NCBI RefSeq assembly: GCF_001613505.1
Contig: NZ_BDCM01000013.1
Coordinates: 372,001-436,000 of the forward strand
Source: Nocardia mikamii NBRC 108933
Lineage (GTDB): Bacteria; Actinomycetota; Actinomycetes; Mycobacteriales; Mycobacteriaceae
Length of the DNA stretch: 64,000 nt
Direction: 5' to 3'
Part shown: positions 52,158 through 62,111 of the stretch, one piece after another
Numbering within the stretch: the first letter of the stretch is position 1
How the letters are laid out: the number at the start of each line of letters is the position of its first letter
Notes under the pieces: model-generated
What the model saw: the letters and a program-made list of their open reading frames with translations, nothing else
Databases searched by the model: none
Told to the model about the DNA's origin: nothing
Position numbers and translations under genes: made by a program

Positions 52158-53612
52158 TCACTTGAAGTTGTTCAGACAGGCGGCCTCACCGTCGAGCACT
52201 CCGGTGCGGTAGGCGTCGAGTCGCTGATAGCCGCTGGGCACGACCTTGCCGTCGGTATCGCTGGCGGCCAGTCCGTCGGCGAGCAGGCCGGATACCGCGG
52301 CGTCCAGATCACCGGCGGTCAAGCGCGGATCGCTGGCCGGGTCGCTGAGCTTGGTGGTGATCACGCCGGACAGACATGCCGTCCGCAGACCGGCGGTCTC
52401 CGGCCCCGACAGCGACAGATGCCGCTCGTTCTCCACCGCGAGCGCATAGCGGGAAATGAACACCACATAGGCGTTGTAGTTGCCGTCCACCACCGCCGAC
52501 AGCGGATCGTCGTCGCCGGGTTGCGCGCCGGCGCGTTTGGCCAGCTCCGGCACATCGGTTCCGATCCGGTTCATCCACGGGCAGTACGAAACCGGTTCCG
52601 CCGCCTGGTTTTTCAGGCACAGTTTCACGATGCCGGAGTAGTCGAAGGCCGGCGGGTTCTGCAGCGGGTAGATCCGCCCGAGCGCGGCGGCGACGGCATT
52701 GAGACCGTCGACGTCGACACCCATCTGGTTCTCCTCGTCACCCGGTTCGAAGGTCGTGGGAAGACCGCCGCGGCGCTCCTGAATCTCCTTCTTGGTGATG
52801 CCCTTACATCCGGCCGCACCGTCGGACCAGCCGATCTGGACCGCCGTCACGCGCTCGAACGCCGACCCGTGCACATTCTTCGGATTGTCCGGGTCGCGGT
52901 CGCGCACGGCGACCGCCGCACCCAGAACACCGTTGAGCCCGTCGGTCGTGTTCAGCGTGAAGTGCGCCGACCCGCCCTCGGCCACATGCCGCAGGAACAC
53001 TCCCGCGAAGCAGTCGGCCTGCTGCTCGAGCACGATTCCGGGCGTGAAGAATCCGTTGAGCCGGGCCTGATCCTGCAGCGAGTGGCCGTACTCGTGCGCG
53101 AGCACCATCACCACCGCCATCTTCCCGTACTTGCCCGAGATCAGCGGCAGCAGTTTGCCGCGGTCCCAGCCGACGGTCTTGTCGATCTTGCAGTAGGCCG
53201 CGTTCACCACGTGATAGGTGCTGGAGCGGCAGAAGGTGACCGATTGTTCCTTGGGCGCGTTGGCATCCCAGGAAATGAAGTGGTCGACCGGCTTGAAGGT
53301 GCCCGGGAAGTTCTCGCCGTATTCGGCGCCCCAGTAGTCCTGCAGATCCGACAGCGTGTTGAGCGCCAACCGGTCCATCTCGCCACCGTCGCCGTTGTCG
53401 GCGTGCAGTGGCGCGTCGGGCACGCCCGGTCGCGGACCGCTCGGCCCCGAGGCATTGGGCGCGGCGCCGCTCAGCGCCCACGGATTCTCGTTCGTCGCGG
53501 CAACGTCATGTGCCACAGTCGTTTTCGCATCGGTGCCGCAGCCGGCCAATACCGCGCCGAGCGCCAGCAGCCCGGCCGTCGCGGCCAGCCGCAGCCGCCT
53601 GTCGTATGTCAT
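52158..53612 (-). CDS. neutral zinc metallopeptidase lipoprotein (YpfJ/PF04228-like)
   Basis: 484 residues from ATG 53612 (GGGGAGG upstream). A signal peptide ends in the lipobox LAGC with Cys25, so the protein is likely membrane-anchored outside. The zinc motif is HEYGH (His173, Glu174, His177), followed by ADCFAGVFL, typical of the predicted neutral zinc metallopeptidase family. An exported protease of unknown substrate. Divergent from the small secreted protein gene by 249 bases. Confidence 0.87.
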   Translation of the reverse strand: MTYDRRLRLAATAGLLALGAVLAGCGTDAKTTVAHDVAATNENPWALSGAAPNASGPSGPRPGVPDAPLHADNGDGGEMDRLALNTLSDLQDYWGAEYGENFPGTFKPVDHFISWDANAPKEQSVTFCRSSTYHVVNAAYCKIDKTVGWDRGKLLPLISGKYGKMAVVMVLAHEYGHSLQDQARLNGFFTPGIVLEQQADCFAGVFLRHVAEGGSAHFTLNTTDGLNGVLGAAVAVRDRDPDNPKNVHGSAFERVTAVQIGWSDGAAGCKGITKKEIQERRGGLPTTFEPGDEENQMGVDVDGLNAVAAALGRIYPLQNPPAFDYSGIVKLCLKNQAAEPVSYCPWMNRIGTDVPELAKRAGAQPGDDDPLSAVVDGNYNAYVVFISRYALAVENERHLSLSGPETAGLRTACLSGVITTKLSDPASDPRLTAGDLDAAVSGLLADGLAASDTDGKVVPSGYQRLDAYRTGVLDGEAACLNNFK

Positions 53613-53804
53613 ATCGTGTCCTCCCCGAATACCACTGTCGACGCCCGGACCGACGACGATCCGGATTCCGCACAGCGGTCCCCCCGTCTCCCGAGCGCTC
53701 ACATCGTAATCGGGCGCTCGCGCGAATGCGCAACGCATGTCTCGATATCGGCACGGATGACGCACGGTGACGACCACGACATGGCGCGCACACCGCTCGT
53801 TCAA

Positions 53805-53830
53805 CTACTATTTACCTACGTAGATAGTAG
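53805..53830. promoter_or_regulatory. palindromic operator candidate with CTACGTAG core
   Basis: CTACTAT and ATAGTAG arms enclose a CTACGTAG palindromic core with two internal mismatches. It is 31 bases upstream of the small secreted protein gene and inside the divergent region with the metalloprotease. Regulator unknown. Confidence 0.55.
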
Positions 53831-53861
53831 ATGCTCAACGGCGAGCAGAGAGGCCTCTACC

Positions 53862-54389
53862 ATGCCCCGACACCCCCGCGCATCGTTCACCCTTCCCGCC
53901 CTGGCGGCGCTCACCGCCGCGGGTCTCGGCTTCACCGCGGCACCCGCCGAAGCCGAATCCAGGCGATCGGCCCCCCAACCCGCCACCGGCTGCCTGTGGG
54001 CGGGAACCATCCACCCCGCGGGCGCCACGGTCATCGCGGGTGGACGCGGCTACACCTGCGGCGCCGACGGCCGCGGTACTCCGATGTGGTCGGCCGGCGC
54101 GACGTCGGACCGGCCCGATAGCGTCGCCAACCCCGGCTCGGCCGGCGATCCCGCCGCCCAATTCAGCCTGGGCGCACGCCAACCCGGCACCGCCTACAAC
54201 GACTACTGCGTCGGCAATCAACTGGTCGAGGGCACCGATGACGTCTATCAGGTGGTGCGCGGCCACGACGGCCGGTTGTTCTGGAAGGCCGCCGGACCCG
54301 TCAGCGCATGGCGCTTCGATCGCGGAACCGTTGCCCCGCAACCGACCTGGCGCGGAACCGGGCTGTGCTACGAGGGCAATATGGCGTGA
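53862..54389 (+). CDS. small secreted protein
   Basis: 175 residues from ATG 53862 (AGAGG eight bases upstream). Residues 1-33 are a signal peptide ending AEA. The mature part is beta-rich with four cysteines (GCLWAG, YTCGADG, DYCVGN, GLCYEG) that could form two disulfides, and two repeats of a short WAG/FWKAAG-like pattern. No family is recognised. It may be a surface or culture-filtrate protein; expression is probably controlled by the palindrome upstream. Confidence 0.8.
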   Translation: MPRHPRASFTLPALAALTAAGLGFTAAPAEAESRRSAPQPATGCLWAGTIHPAGATVIAGGRGYTCGADGRGTPMWSAGATSDRPDSVANPGSAGDPAAQFSLGARQPGTAYNDYCVGNQLVEGTDDVYQVVRGHDGRLFWKAAGPVSAWRFDRGTVAPQPTWRGTGLCYEGNMA

Positions 54390-54396
54390 TCGCGGC

Positions 54397-55773
54397 TCAG
54401 CCCTGTTTGCGATGCGGAACGAATTCCAGGGTCAGCAGCGCGAGCGCGGTGAAGACGATCTCACGCCAGCGGATCAGGACGAAACGCTGATTCCCGAAGG
54501 AGTTGAACTTGCGAAGGAACCGATACAGCGATTCCAGCCGGATCAACGGGTCCAGCGTGCGGGCCAGCACATAGATGGCCTGTTGGGAGCGCGACCGTTC
54601 CTTGTCGGCGAAGAGTTCGGGGAACGCCGCGAACGCCAGCGAGATGCGGTGCACGTCGTTGTCGCGGCCGTAGTCGACGAGGTCGACGATCATCCGCTCG
54701 TCCAAGCCGTTCGGGGCGTCCTTGCGCCGCCACGGCACATCGAGGCTGAGTTCGCTGCCGTGATTGGAGGACCCATAACGCTGGAATCCGGCGACCCGGC
54801 CCTCACCGTCGCGGGCGATCACCACGAGCATGCCCGGATTCCGGCCGTCGAGCAGATGGTCCAGGATCATCGAGAAGCCGCGGGTCTGGTGGCCGGTTCC
54901 CCACTCGTCGACGATGTCGAGCAGCGTCTCGCGCAACTCCCGGTCGAGGTCCCGTTCGGGGATCACCTCGGTTTTGACGCCGAAGTTGCGGGTGCGGCTG
55001 ACCGCCTGGCGCAGGTTGCGGAATTTGCGGCCGACCATATCGAACGAGTCGACTTCCACCACCACGTCGCGGCCGATCGGAATGGCGTGCAGGCCATGAT
55101 GATCGTCCGCGCGGGTGCGCCACAGTTCGGTGACCGCGGGGCTGGCGCCCAGCACCGCGATCCGCCAGCCGTGAGCGGAGGCGAATTCGGAGAACTCGGT
55201 GATGAGCCGGCCGAATTCGGCGCAGTTGCCGACCGGGTCCCCCGCGACGACCGCGATGCCGAAGCGCGCACGATATCCGATCGCGGCGTTCGAATCCGCG
55301 TTGAAGAAATAGGATTTGGCCGAGTGCAGCGCGAACGGGGCCAGCGGATCCTCGACCGTGCGGTCGACGAGGGCGGCGATGCGATGCCGCTGGTCCGGCT
55401 GCGGGCGCGAACTCTGCGGCAGCATGAGGATCAGGCCCGTCGAGGCGAGGCAGACGAAGCCGACGGTGCCATGGTCGCTGCGGTAGGCGATGTTGGAGAC
55501 CCCGAGCACGATCACCGCGACGGTGAAATGCGGCAGCGTGATCGGCCGCCGCAGATGCAGACCGCGCGCCACGAACAGGCCCGACAGCGACACCGCCACG
55601 AACCAGCCCCGGTTGACACCTTCGCGGGAGGCACGGTCGGCGGCGTAGAGCAGCACCAACCCGACCAGCAACAGCACCACGATCAGCGGAACCCGCACAG
55701 CGCGGGTCGGATTCAGGGTGGCGTGCCGATAGGTGCGGTAACCGGTGACGGCCGAATTGAGTTCAGCCATCAT
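54397..55773 (-). CDS. MprF-type transferase (DUF2156) with membrane N-domain
   Basis: 458 residues. Four to five hydrophobic helices lie in the first 120 residues, followed by the DUF2156/lysylphosphatidylglycerol synthetase C-terminal GNAT-like domain (RARFGIAVVAGDPVG, GRKFRNLRQAVSRT, FSMILDHLLDGRNPGMLVVIARD and LAFAAFPELFAD). The family moves lysine or alanine from aminoacyl-tRNA to phosphatidylglycerol, resisting cationic peptides. Unlike mycobacterial LysX it has no lysyl-tRNA synthetase domain. Its ATG 55773 overlaps the stop of a 26-codon upstream ORF as ATGA. Confidence 0.85.
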   Translation of the reverse strand: MMAELNSAVTGYRTYRHATLNPTRAVRVPLIVVLLLVGLVLLYAADRASREGVNRGWFVAVSLSGLFVARGLHLRRPITLPHFTVAVIVLGVSNIAYRSDHGTVGFVCLASTGLILMLPQSSRPQPDQRHRIAALVDRTVEDPLAPFALHSAKSYFFNADSNAAIGYRARFGIAVVAGDPVGNCAEFGRLITEFSEFASAHGWRIAVLGASPAVTELWRTRADDHHGLHAIPIGRDVVVEVDSFDMVGRKFRNLRQAVSRTRNFGVKTEVIPERDLDRELRETLLDIVDEWGTGHQTRGFSMILDHLLDGRNPGMLVVIARDGEGRVAGFQRYGSSNHGSELSLDVPWRRKDAPNGLDERMIVDLVDYGRDNDVHRISLAFAAFPELFADKERSRSQQAIYVLARTLDPLIRLESLYRFLRKFNSFGNQRFVLIRWREIVFTALALLTLEFVPHRKQG

Positions 55774-55850
55774 CGTCTCCGATCACACAGTGCATGGCGT
55801 GTGCCGTTGAGCAGGTGGGCGTAGCGCACGTCCACGAACATCCTCACCAT
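55770..55850 (-). CDS. 26-residue upstream ORF overlapping the MprF-type gene
   Basis: ATG 55850 follows a strong GGGAGG ribosome site at six bases. It reads 26 codons rich in arginine, histidine and leucine with one cysteine (MVRMFVDVRYAHLL then RHALCDRRR) and stops at TGA within the ATGA overlap with the MprF-type start. The transferase itself has no clear ribosome site, so ribosomes finishing this ORF would reinitiate there. This is the layout of a leader peptide or coupling ORF. A cysteine near the end recalls actinobacterial cysteine-sensing leader peptides, but the target gene does not fit that. Confidence 0.6.
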   Translation of the reverse strand: MVRMFVDVRYAHLLNGTRHALCDRRR

Positions 55851-56120
55851 GGCGGTCCTCCCGAATGGTCGCGTACCGATACAGTATGCGGAACGCTCGT
55901 TCCGGCTCTGCGAGGCCCCTCGCGCGGTGACGACGGCACAGCACACTCCGTATCAACCGATATCGCGCCCGGTCTGTTCCCCGCAACACGTTTTCGGCCC
56001 GCAACCGCCCGTAGCGCGAGAATTCACCGCCGGTCCCCGAAAACGCCGCTTATCGCCCCGTGAGCGATCACACGTCCCCGGGTCCAGGAGGCACCCCACC
56101 GCGAAGGACCTACGCCCCGC

Positions 56121-59100
56121 TCACCCGCCGAAGACGCGCTCGACGACCGTTTTCGCCCGCCTCGTGACCCGCATGTAGTGGTCGAGGAATTCGCTGCCGT
56201 CATCGGTCGGCCAGCCCGCGACCCGGGCCACGGCCGAGAGCAACGGTCCGGGCCCGGGCAGCTGATCGGCGGGTTTGCCGCGCACCAGGACCAGGGCGTT
56301 GCGGGCCTTGGTCGCGGTCAGCCAGGCATCGCGCAGCAGCTCGACGTCGAGGGCGTCGAGCAGCTTCTCGCGTTCGATCACAGCGAGACATTCGAGAGTG
56401 GAGGTGTTGTGCAGATCGGGCACCTCGTGCGCGTGCTGCAGTTGCAGCAGCTGCACGGTCCACTCGATATCGGCGAGACCACCGCGGCCGAGTTTGGTGT
56501 GCGTGGCCGGATTCGCGCCACGCGGCAGACGCTCGGAGTCGACCCGCGCCTTGATCCGCCGGATCTCGCGCACGGCGTCCTCGGAGACACCGCCCTTGGG
56601 ATAGCGGACCGGATCGATCGAATGCAGGAACCGCAGACCCAGCTCCTCGTTGCCGGCGACCTGATGCGCGCGCAGCAGCGCCTGCACTTCCCACGGCTGC
56701 GCCCACTGCTGGTAGTAGGCGCGATACGCGGCCAGGGTGCGGACCAGCGCACCGTTGCGGCCCTCGGGCCGCAGTCCGGCGTCCACCTGCAACGGCGGAT
56801 CGGTACTGGGCGCGCCGAGGAGCCGTTGCACCTGTTCGGCCACGCTGATCGCCCACTTCACCGCGACCGTCTCGTCCGCGCCGGGGCGCGGATCGCAGAC
56901 GAACAGCACATCGGCGTCGGACCCGTAGCCCAGTTCCATCCCGCCGAGCCGGCCCATACCGATCACCGCGAAGTCCGCGGGCGCCGGCGCTTCGTGTTCG
57001 GCCTCCCAGGCCCGGATCACGGCCTGCAGCGACGCCTCGAGCACCGCGACCCACACCCACGACAGCGCCCGGCACACACGCGGCACCTCCAGCATGCCGA
57101 GCACGTCGGCGGAGGCGATGCGGGCCAGCTCGTGGCGGCGCAGCGAGCGGGCGGTGGCGACGGCCCGTCTGGGATCGTCGTAGCGGGCGGCGCCGGCCAG
57201 AATGCTGGAGCGCACATCCTCGGCCTTCGGGGTCAGCAGCAGCGGCCCGTCCGGTCCGTCGGCGAACATCCGGATGGTTTCGGGCGCGTTGATCAGCAGA
57301 TCGGGCAGATAGGCCGAGGAGCCCAGCACGATCATCAGCCGCTGCGCGATCGCACCCTCGTCGCGGAGTTCGCGCAGAAACCAGATCTGGTCGTCGAGGC
57401 CCTCGGACACCCGCCGGTAGGCCAGCAACCCGGCATCGGGATTCGGTGTGTCCCCGAGCCATTCGAGCAGCGTCGGCAACAGCAGCGCCTGGATCCGGCC
57501 CTTGCGTCCCACCTCGCCGGTGAGTGCCTTGAGGTGGCCGAGGGCGTTCTCCGGGGCGGCGTAGCCGAGGGCCGCGAGCTGGCGGACCGCGGCCTGTGGA
57601 CTCAGCCGCAACGCGGCGGCGTCGAGGCGAGCCACCGATTCCAGCAGCGGGCGGTAGAACAGCTTCGCGTGCAGCCGGCGCACCCGCACGGTGTTGCGCT
57701 TGATCTCGCTGCGCAGCACCCCGACCGCGTCCTGGCGTCCGTCGGGACGCATATGCGCGGCGCGGGCGAGCCAGCGCATCCCCTCCTCGTCGTCGGGTGC
57801 GGGCAAGGTATGGGTGCGCTTGAGCCGCTGCAGTTGCAGGCGGTGCTCGAGCAGGCGCAGGAATTCGTAGGAGGCGGTGAGGTTGGCGGCATCGTCGCGG
57901 CCCACGTAGCCGCGCGCGGCCAGCGCGGTCAGCGCCTCGACCGTGCCCGGCACGTGCAGCGATTCGTCGGCCTTACCGTGCACCAACTGCAGCAGCTGCA
58001 CCGCGAATTCGACGTCGCGCAGACTGCCGTGGCCGAGCTTGAGTTCGCGCTCGCGCATGTCCTCGGGCACCAGGCTCTCGACCCGGCGCCGCATCGCCTG
58101 CACGTCGGAGACGAAATCCGGTCGTTCCGAGGCGCTCCACACCATCGGCATCAGCGCCTCGCCGTACTGCCTGCCGAGTTCCAGATCGCCGGTGGCGGGG
58201 CGGTTCTTCAGCAGCGCCTGGAATTCCCAGGTGCGCGCCCAGCGCTTGTAGTAGGTGATGTGCGAATCCAGGGTGCGCACCAGCGCCCCGGCCTTGCCTT
58301 CCGGGCGCAACGCGGCATCGACGTCGAAGAACGCGCTGCCGGCGATACCCATCATCTCCGCGGCCAGCCTGGTCGCGGTGGTGTCGGCGGGTTCGGCGAC
58401 GAACACCACGTCCACGTCGGAGACGTAATTCAGTTCGCGCGCACCGCATTTGCCCATCGCGACCACCGCCAGCCGGACCGGAACCGGCTCGTCGGGGCAG
58501 ATCCGCGCCACCGCCACCGAGAGCGCGGCGGTGAGTGCGGCGTCGGCGAGATCGGTGAGATGATTGCCGACCTGCTGATACGGCAGCACCGGTTCGTTCT
58601 CGACGGTGGCGGCCAGATCGTGGGCGGCCAGCACCATCAGCTGATCGCGATATCGCTTGCGCAGCAAGGCGATCGCGTCGGGTCCGGCGTGGGTGGCCCG
58701 GTAGAGCATCGGGGCGGCGTTCGGCCCCGTCTCGGGCGTGGCGCCGACCGCGTCGAGCAGATCGTCGAGGATCTCTCGCGTGCTCGGCAGTTCCCGCCGC
58801 AGCAGCTGCCAGCTCCCCGGATCCGCGACCAGATGATCGGCGAACGCGCTCGACGAGCCGATCAGCGCGAACAGTCTGCCACGCAACGACAGATCGGTGC
58901 GCACCGCTGAATCCAATGCGGCCCAATCGGACCCGAGCGCCTCGCGCAGGCGGATCAGGGTCAGCAACGCCAGATCGGCATCCGGCGACCGCGACAACGC
59001 CCACAGCAACGCAACACTGTCGACGTTGTCCCAGGCGAGCTCTCGTAACGACGCGGCTGCCGTCGGCTCCAGCAATCCCAGCCGACCGGCACCGGGCACT

Positions 59101-59129
59101 GCGGGACGTGCAGTCGGTGGCCGGACCAT
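56121..59129 (-). CDS. glnE: glutamine synthetase adenylyltransferase/removase
   Basis: 1002 residues. Two nucleotidyltransferase domains: N-terminal deadenylylation part with [12 protein letters not shown]-terminal adenylylation part with [23 protein letters not shown] and [21 protein letters not shown] follow each as the matching helices. GlnE adds or removes AMP at Tyr406 of GlnA1 according to nitrogen state; actinobacteria lack the classical PII-UTase path in the same form. ATG 59129 with GAGAG. In M. tuberculosis glnE is next to glnA2; here it is separated and inverted relative to it. Confidence 0.95.
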   Translation of the reverse strand: MVRPPTARPAVPGAGRLGLLEPTAAASLRELAWDNVDSVALLWALSRSPDADLALLTLIRLREALGSDWAALDSAVRTDLSLRGRLFALIGSSSAFADHLVADPGSWQLLRRELPSTREILDDLLDAVGATPETGPNAAPMLYRATHAGPDAIALLRKRYRDQLMVLAAHDLAATVENEPVLPYQQVGNHLTDLADAALTAALSVAVARICPDEPVPVRLAVVAMGKCGARELNYVSDVDVVFVAEPADTTATRLAAEMMGIAGSAFFDVDAALRPEGKAGALVRTLDSHITYYKRWARTWEFQALLKNRPATGDLELGRQYGEALMPMVWSASERPDFVSDVQAMRRRVESLVPEDMRERELKLGHGSLRDVEFAVQLLQLVHGKADESLHVPGTVEALTALAARGYVGRDDAANLTASYEFLRLLEHRLQLQRLKRTHTLPAPDDEEGMRWLARAAHMRPDGRQDAVGVLRSEIKRNTVRVRRLHAKLFYRPLLESVARLDAAALRLSPQAAVRQLAALGYAAPENALGHLKALTGEVGRKGRIQALLLPTLLEWLGDTPNPDAGLLAYRRVSEGLDDQIWFLRELRDEGAIAQRLMIVLGSSAYLPDLLINAPETIRMFADGPDGPLLLTPKAEDVRSSILAGAARYDDPRRAVATARSLRRHELARIASADVLGMLEVPRVCRALSWVWVAVLEASLQAVIRAWEAEHEAPAPADFAVIGMGRLGGMELGYGSDADVLFVCDPRPGADETVAVKWAISVAEQVQRLLGAPSTDPPLQVDAGLRPEGRNGALVRTLAAYRAYYQQWAQPWEVQALLRAHQVAGNEELGLRFLHSIDPVRYPKGGVSEDAVREIRRIKARVDSERLPRGANPATHTKLGRGGLADIEWTVQLLQLQHAHEVPDLHNTSTLECLAVIEREKLLDALDVELLRDAWLTATKARNALVLVRGKPADQLPGPGPLLSAVARVAGWPTDDGSEFLDHYMRVTRRAKTVVERVFGG

Positions 59130-59416
59130 TCTCTCAAATTACCGTTACGGCCGAGCATGCGGAAGTTGCCTGTTCACAGGTGGTGGAGGGAGCCCTGAGC
59201 CGATGTCGACCACGGAACCGATTCCGCCGCGGGGAGGCCGTCGGAACGCGGCCTCTCACCGACGGGCCCCGGCGAGCTGTGGGCGTCCCGGGACTGATGA
59301 GCCCCGGCGGTCGCGCGGACCGAAAGCCCCGAGCCGCCCACCGCAGGGGCGGACACGGCATCGGCGTCCACGGTGAACGGGGTCGACCGCGCGACAGCAC
59401 GCGGCCGACCCTTCGC

Positions 59417-60280
59417 TCAGAAGCTGTGTTCCGGTCCCGGGTAGGTCCCCTGCGCTACCTCGCGCGCGTATTCCGCCGCGGCGCTGCGCAATTCGTCGCC
59501 CACGCGGCCGAAGCGCTTGACGAACTTGGCCGTCTTGCCGCTGGTGTAGCCGGCCATGTCCTGCCAGACCAGGACCTGGGCGTCGCAGTCGCTGCCGGCG
59601 CCGATGCCGACGGTCGGGATGGTCAGCTTGTGGGTGACCTGACCGGCCAGCTCGGCGGGCACCATCTCCATCACCACGGCCACGGCTCCGGCCTCCTGCA
59701 CCGCGATGGCGTCGGCGATCAGCTGTTCGGCGCCGTCACCGCGGCCCTGCACGCGGTAGCCGCCGAGGGTGTTGACGCTCTGCGGGGTGAAACCGATATG
59801 CGCCACCACCGGGATGCCGGAGGCGGTGAGCCGGGCGATGTGCTCGGAAACGCGTTCTCCGCCTTCGAGTTTCACCGCGTGCGCACCCCCCTCCTTCATG
59901 AAGCGGGTGGCGCTGGCCAGCGCCTGTTCCGGAGAGCCCTCGTAGCTGCCGAACGGCAGGTCGGCCACCACCAGGGCGTGCGGCGCGCCGCGGACCACGC
60001 CCCGTACCAGTGGCAGCAGTTCCTCGATCGTGATCGGCACGGTGGTGTCGTAGCCGTAGACCACATTGGCCGCCGAATCGCCGACCAGCAGCACGGGGAT
60101 GCCGGCCTCTTCGAACAGCTTCGCGGTGGAGTAGTCGTAGGCGGTCAGCATCGCCCACTTCTCGCCCGCGGATTTCCATTGCTGCAGGTGCTGTACTCGC
60201 GTCTTCCGCCGGGAAGTTGTCGGTGCGGCGCCGTAGGCGGTGGTTTCGGAAGCAGGATTGTCCTGAGCAGCGGACATCAT
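59417..60280 (-). CDS. panB: 3-methyl-2-oxobutanoate hydroxymethyltransferase
   Basis: 287 residues with PanB motifs: [38 protein letters not shown], and the [11 protein letters not shown] strand with the catalytic glutamate and IPTVGIGAG. It adds the hydroxymethyl group from 5,10-methylene-THF to 3-methyl-2-oxobutanoate, the first step to pantothenate and CoA. ATG 60280 (AAGGGA upstream). As in M. tuberculosis it lies near the CaeA/Hip1-like gene. Confidence 0.95.
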   Translation of the reverse strand: MMSAAQDNPASETTAYGAAPTTSRRKTRVQHLQQWKSAGEKWAMLTAYDYSTAKLFEEAGIPVLLVGDSAANVVYGYDTTVPITIEELLPLVRGVVRGAPHALVVADLPFGSYEGSPEQALASATRFMKEGGAHAVKLEGGERVSEHIARLTASGIPVVAHIGFTPQSVNTLGGYRVQGRGDGAEQLIADAIAVQEAGAVAVVMEMVPAELAGQVTHKLTIPTVGIGAGSDCDAQVLVWQDMAGYTSGKTAKFVKRFGRVGDELRSAAAEYAREVAQGTYPGPEHSF

Positions 60281-60405
60281 CGTCCCTTTCGTCTGTCCTC
60301 GAGGCCCGACCGGGTCCCCGGGTTGCTATGACCCGTCCAGTCTGCCACCGCGGCACGGCCGCTTTTAAGGCGTGGCAGAGATGGGATTCGTCACACGCGG
60401 TGAAA

Positions 60406-60458
60406 GCGACGCGGCCGGAGGAGGCAGCCCGCGTCACCACGGAGGCTGCCGCGGACAC
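60406..60458 (-). repeat. third copy of the dispersed repeat
   Basis: Read on the minus strand, this 53-base stretch matches 27968-28020 at 48 of 53 positions. It lies between panB and the hydrolase gene and just upstream of the latter's ribosome site, so it may affect its expression. See the tandem copies at 27879. Confidence 0.7.
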
Positions 60459-60487
60459 CCGCAATGATCACAGGCGGAGATGGAAGG

Positions 60488-62038
60488 ATGGCGCGCATGT
60501 CCTTGTCGCGATCCGGTCGCGTCGCAGCCGCGGTGGCCCTGATGTGTGTGGCCGCCGCCTGCTCGTCGACGTCGAAGAATCACCCCGTCGCCCAGCCGTC
60601 CGCGCCGAGTCCGGCCGCGCTGCAGAAGTACTACACCCAGGTTCCTTCGTGGGGTAGCTGTGACGGATTCGGCGATTCCTCGACCCGGTTCCCGCAGGGC
60701 ACCGAATGCACGCACATCTCGGTACCGATCGACTACGACAAACCCGAGGGCGCGACCGCGCAGATCGCGGTCTCCCGGATCAAGGCGACCGGGCAACGCA
60801 TCGGATCGCTGCTGTTCAACCCGGGCGGTCCCGGCCAGGCCGGACTGTGGATGGCCGCGCAGGGCCAGGACACCCCGCTCGCGCAGCGGTTCGACCGGAT
60901 CGGTTTCGACCCGCGCGGCGTCGGCGCGTCCACGCCGCTGATCGCATGCCTGACCGGGCAGCAGTGGGATCAGCAGCGCGCCGAACCGCCCAAGGACTAC
61001 ACGCCCGCCGGCATCGCGGCCGCCGAGCAGGAGAACAAGGATTTCGCGGCGCACTGCACCGAGAAGACCGGCAACGAATTCCTCGCCCACGTCGGCACCC
61101 GCGAGGTCGTGCAGGACATGGACATCATCCGGGGGGTGCTCGGCGACGACAAATTGAACTACGTCGGCTACTCCTACGGCACCCGGCTCGGCTACACCTA
61201 CGCCGAGAAGTTCCCGGACAAGGTGCGGGCCATGGTGCTCGACGGGGCACTCGATCCGGACGCCGATCCGGAGAAGGAATCGGTGCAGCAGGCCGCCGGA
61301 TTCCAGAAGGCGTTCGACGCCTACGCCGCCGACTGTGCGAGCAAACCGGACTGCCCGCTCGGCCAGGACGCGACCCAGGCGGTGGCCCGCTTCCACGATC
61401 TGGTCAACCCGCTCTGGGACCACCCGGCCGAGACCCGCGACGGCCGCGGCCTCACCTACAGCGACGCCGTCACCGGTGTGCAGAACACCCTCTACGCCGA
61501 GGACAGCTGGAATGTGCTGAGCGCGGGCCTGGCTCAGCTGGCCAAGGGCAAGGGCGACATCCTGCTGCAGCTCGCCGATCTCTACGACGGCCGCAGTAAG
61601 GACGGCAGCTACGACAATTCGCAGGACGCGTTCCTGGCCATCCACTGCGTCGACGATCCGGCCATCAAGGATCGCGGCGAAACCGATAAGCAGGACGCGG
61701 AATACCGCAAGGTTGCCCCGTTCCTCGACGACGGCCACGCCACCGGGCAGGCGCCGCTCGAGATGTGCGCGTTCTGGCCCGTGCCCAACAGCGGCTCCCC
61801 GCACAACATTTCCGCACCGGGCCTGCCCGAGACCGTGGTCATCTCCACGACCGCGGATCCGGCCACGCCGTATCAGGCCGGTGTCGATCTGGCCCATCAG
61901 CTGGGCGCGGCACTGATCACCAACAAGGGAACCCGGCACACCGCGTTCCTCTCCGGCGGCGTGCCGTGCGTCGACGATGCCGTGTTCGCCTACCTCACGG
62001 ACCTGAAGACACCGCCGCAAGGGCTCACCTGCGGCTGA
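60488..62038 (+). CDS. CaeA/Hip1-like serine hydrolase lipoprotein
   Basis: 516 residues from ATG 60488 (GGAG seven bases upstream). The signal peptide ends in a lipobox AAAC, so the protein is anchored outside. Alpha/beta hydrolase motifs: LLFNPGGPGQAG, VGYSYGTRLGY with Ser229, the GADPAT-like acid (TTADPATPY) and TRHTAFL histidine. It is the homologue of Rv2223c/Rv2224c (Hip1/CaeA), a secreted protease/esterase of the tripeptidyl aminopeptidase type. In mycobacteria the related protein affects cell wall and immune evasion. Confidence 0.9.
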   Translation: MARMSLSRSGRVAAAVALMCVAAACSSTSKNHPVAQPSAPSPAALQKYYTQVPSWGSCDGFGDSSTRFPQGTECTHISVPIDYDKPEGATAQIAVSRIKATGQRIGSLLFNPGGPGQAGLWMAAQGQDTPLAQRFDRIGFDPRGVGASTPLIACLTGQQWDQQRAEPPKDYTPAGIAAAEQENKDFAAHCTEKTGNEFLAHVGTREVVQDMDIIRGVLGDDKLNYVGYSYGTRLGYTYAEKFPDKVRAMVLDGALDPDADPEKESVQQAAGFQKAFDAYAADCASKPDCPLGQDATQAVARFHDLVNPLWDHPAETRDGRGLTYSDAVTGVQNTLYAEDSWNVLSAGLAQLAKGKGDILLQLADLYDGRSKDGSYDNSQDAFLAIHCVDDPAIKDRGETDKQDAEYRKVAPFLDDGHATGQAPLEMCAFWPVPNSGSPHNISAPGLPETVVISTTADPATPYQAGVDLAHQLGAALITNKGTRHTAFLSGGVPCVDDAVFAYLTDLKTPPQGLTCG

Positions 62039-62072
62039 CGCCACACATGCGGACCGGCGGTTGTTGCACGAT

Positions 62073-62088
62073 GTAACACGGATTTAAC
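62073..62088 (+). promoter_or_regulatory. possible half GlnR site before the second glutamine synthetase
   Basis: GTAAC, 6 bases, TTAAC: one GlnR-like half-pair, 24 bases upstream of the ATG. A second pair is not evident, so this is tentative. Confidence 0.35.
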
Positions 62089-62111
62089 CGCGGGTGCCTA
62101 CGCTCGCGCGT

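Noticed and set aside
55851-56120. plus-strand ORF (109 codons) between the MprF-type gene and glnE
   Set aside because: No ribosome site or family, and it overlaps the 3' end of glnE; taken as non-coding.
56178-58910. 910-codon plus-strand ORF
   Set aside because: Antisense shadow of glnE, caused by high GC at third positions; no recognisable domain.
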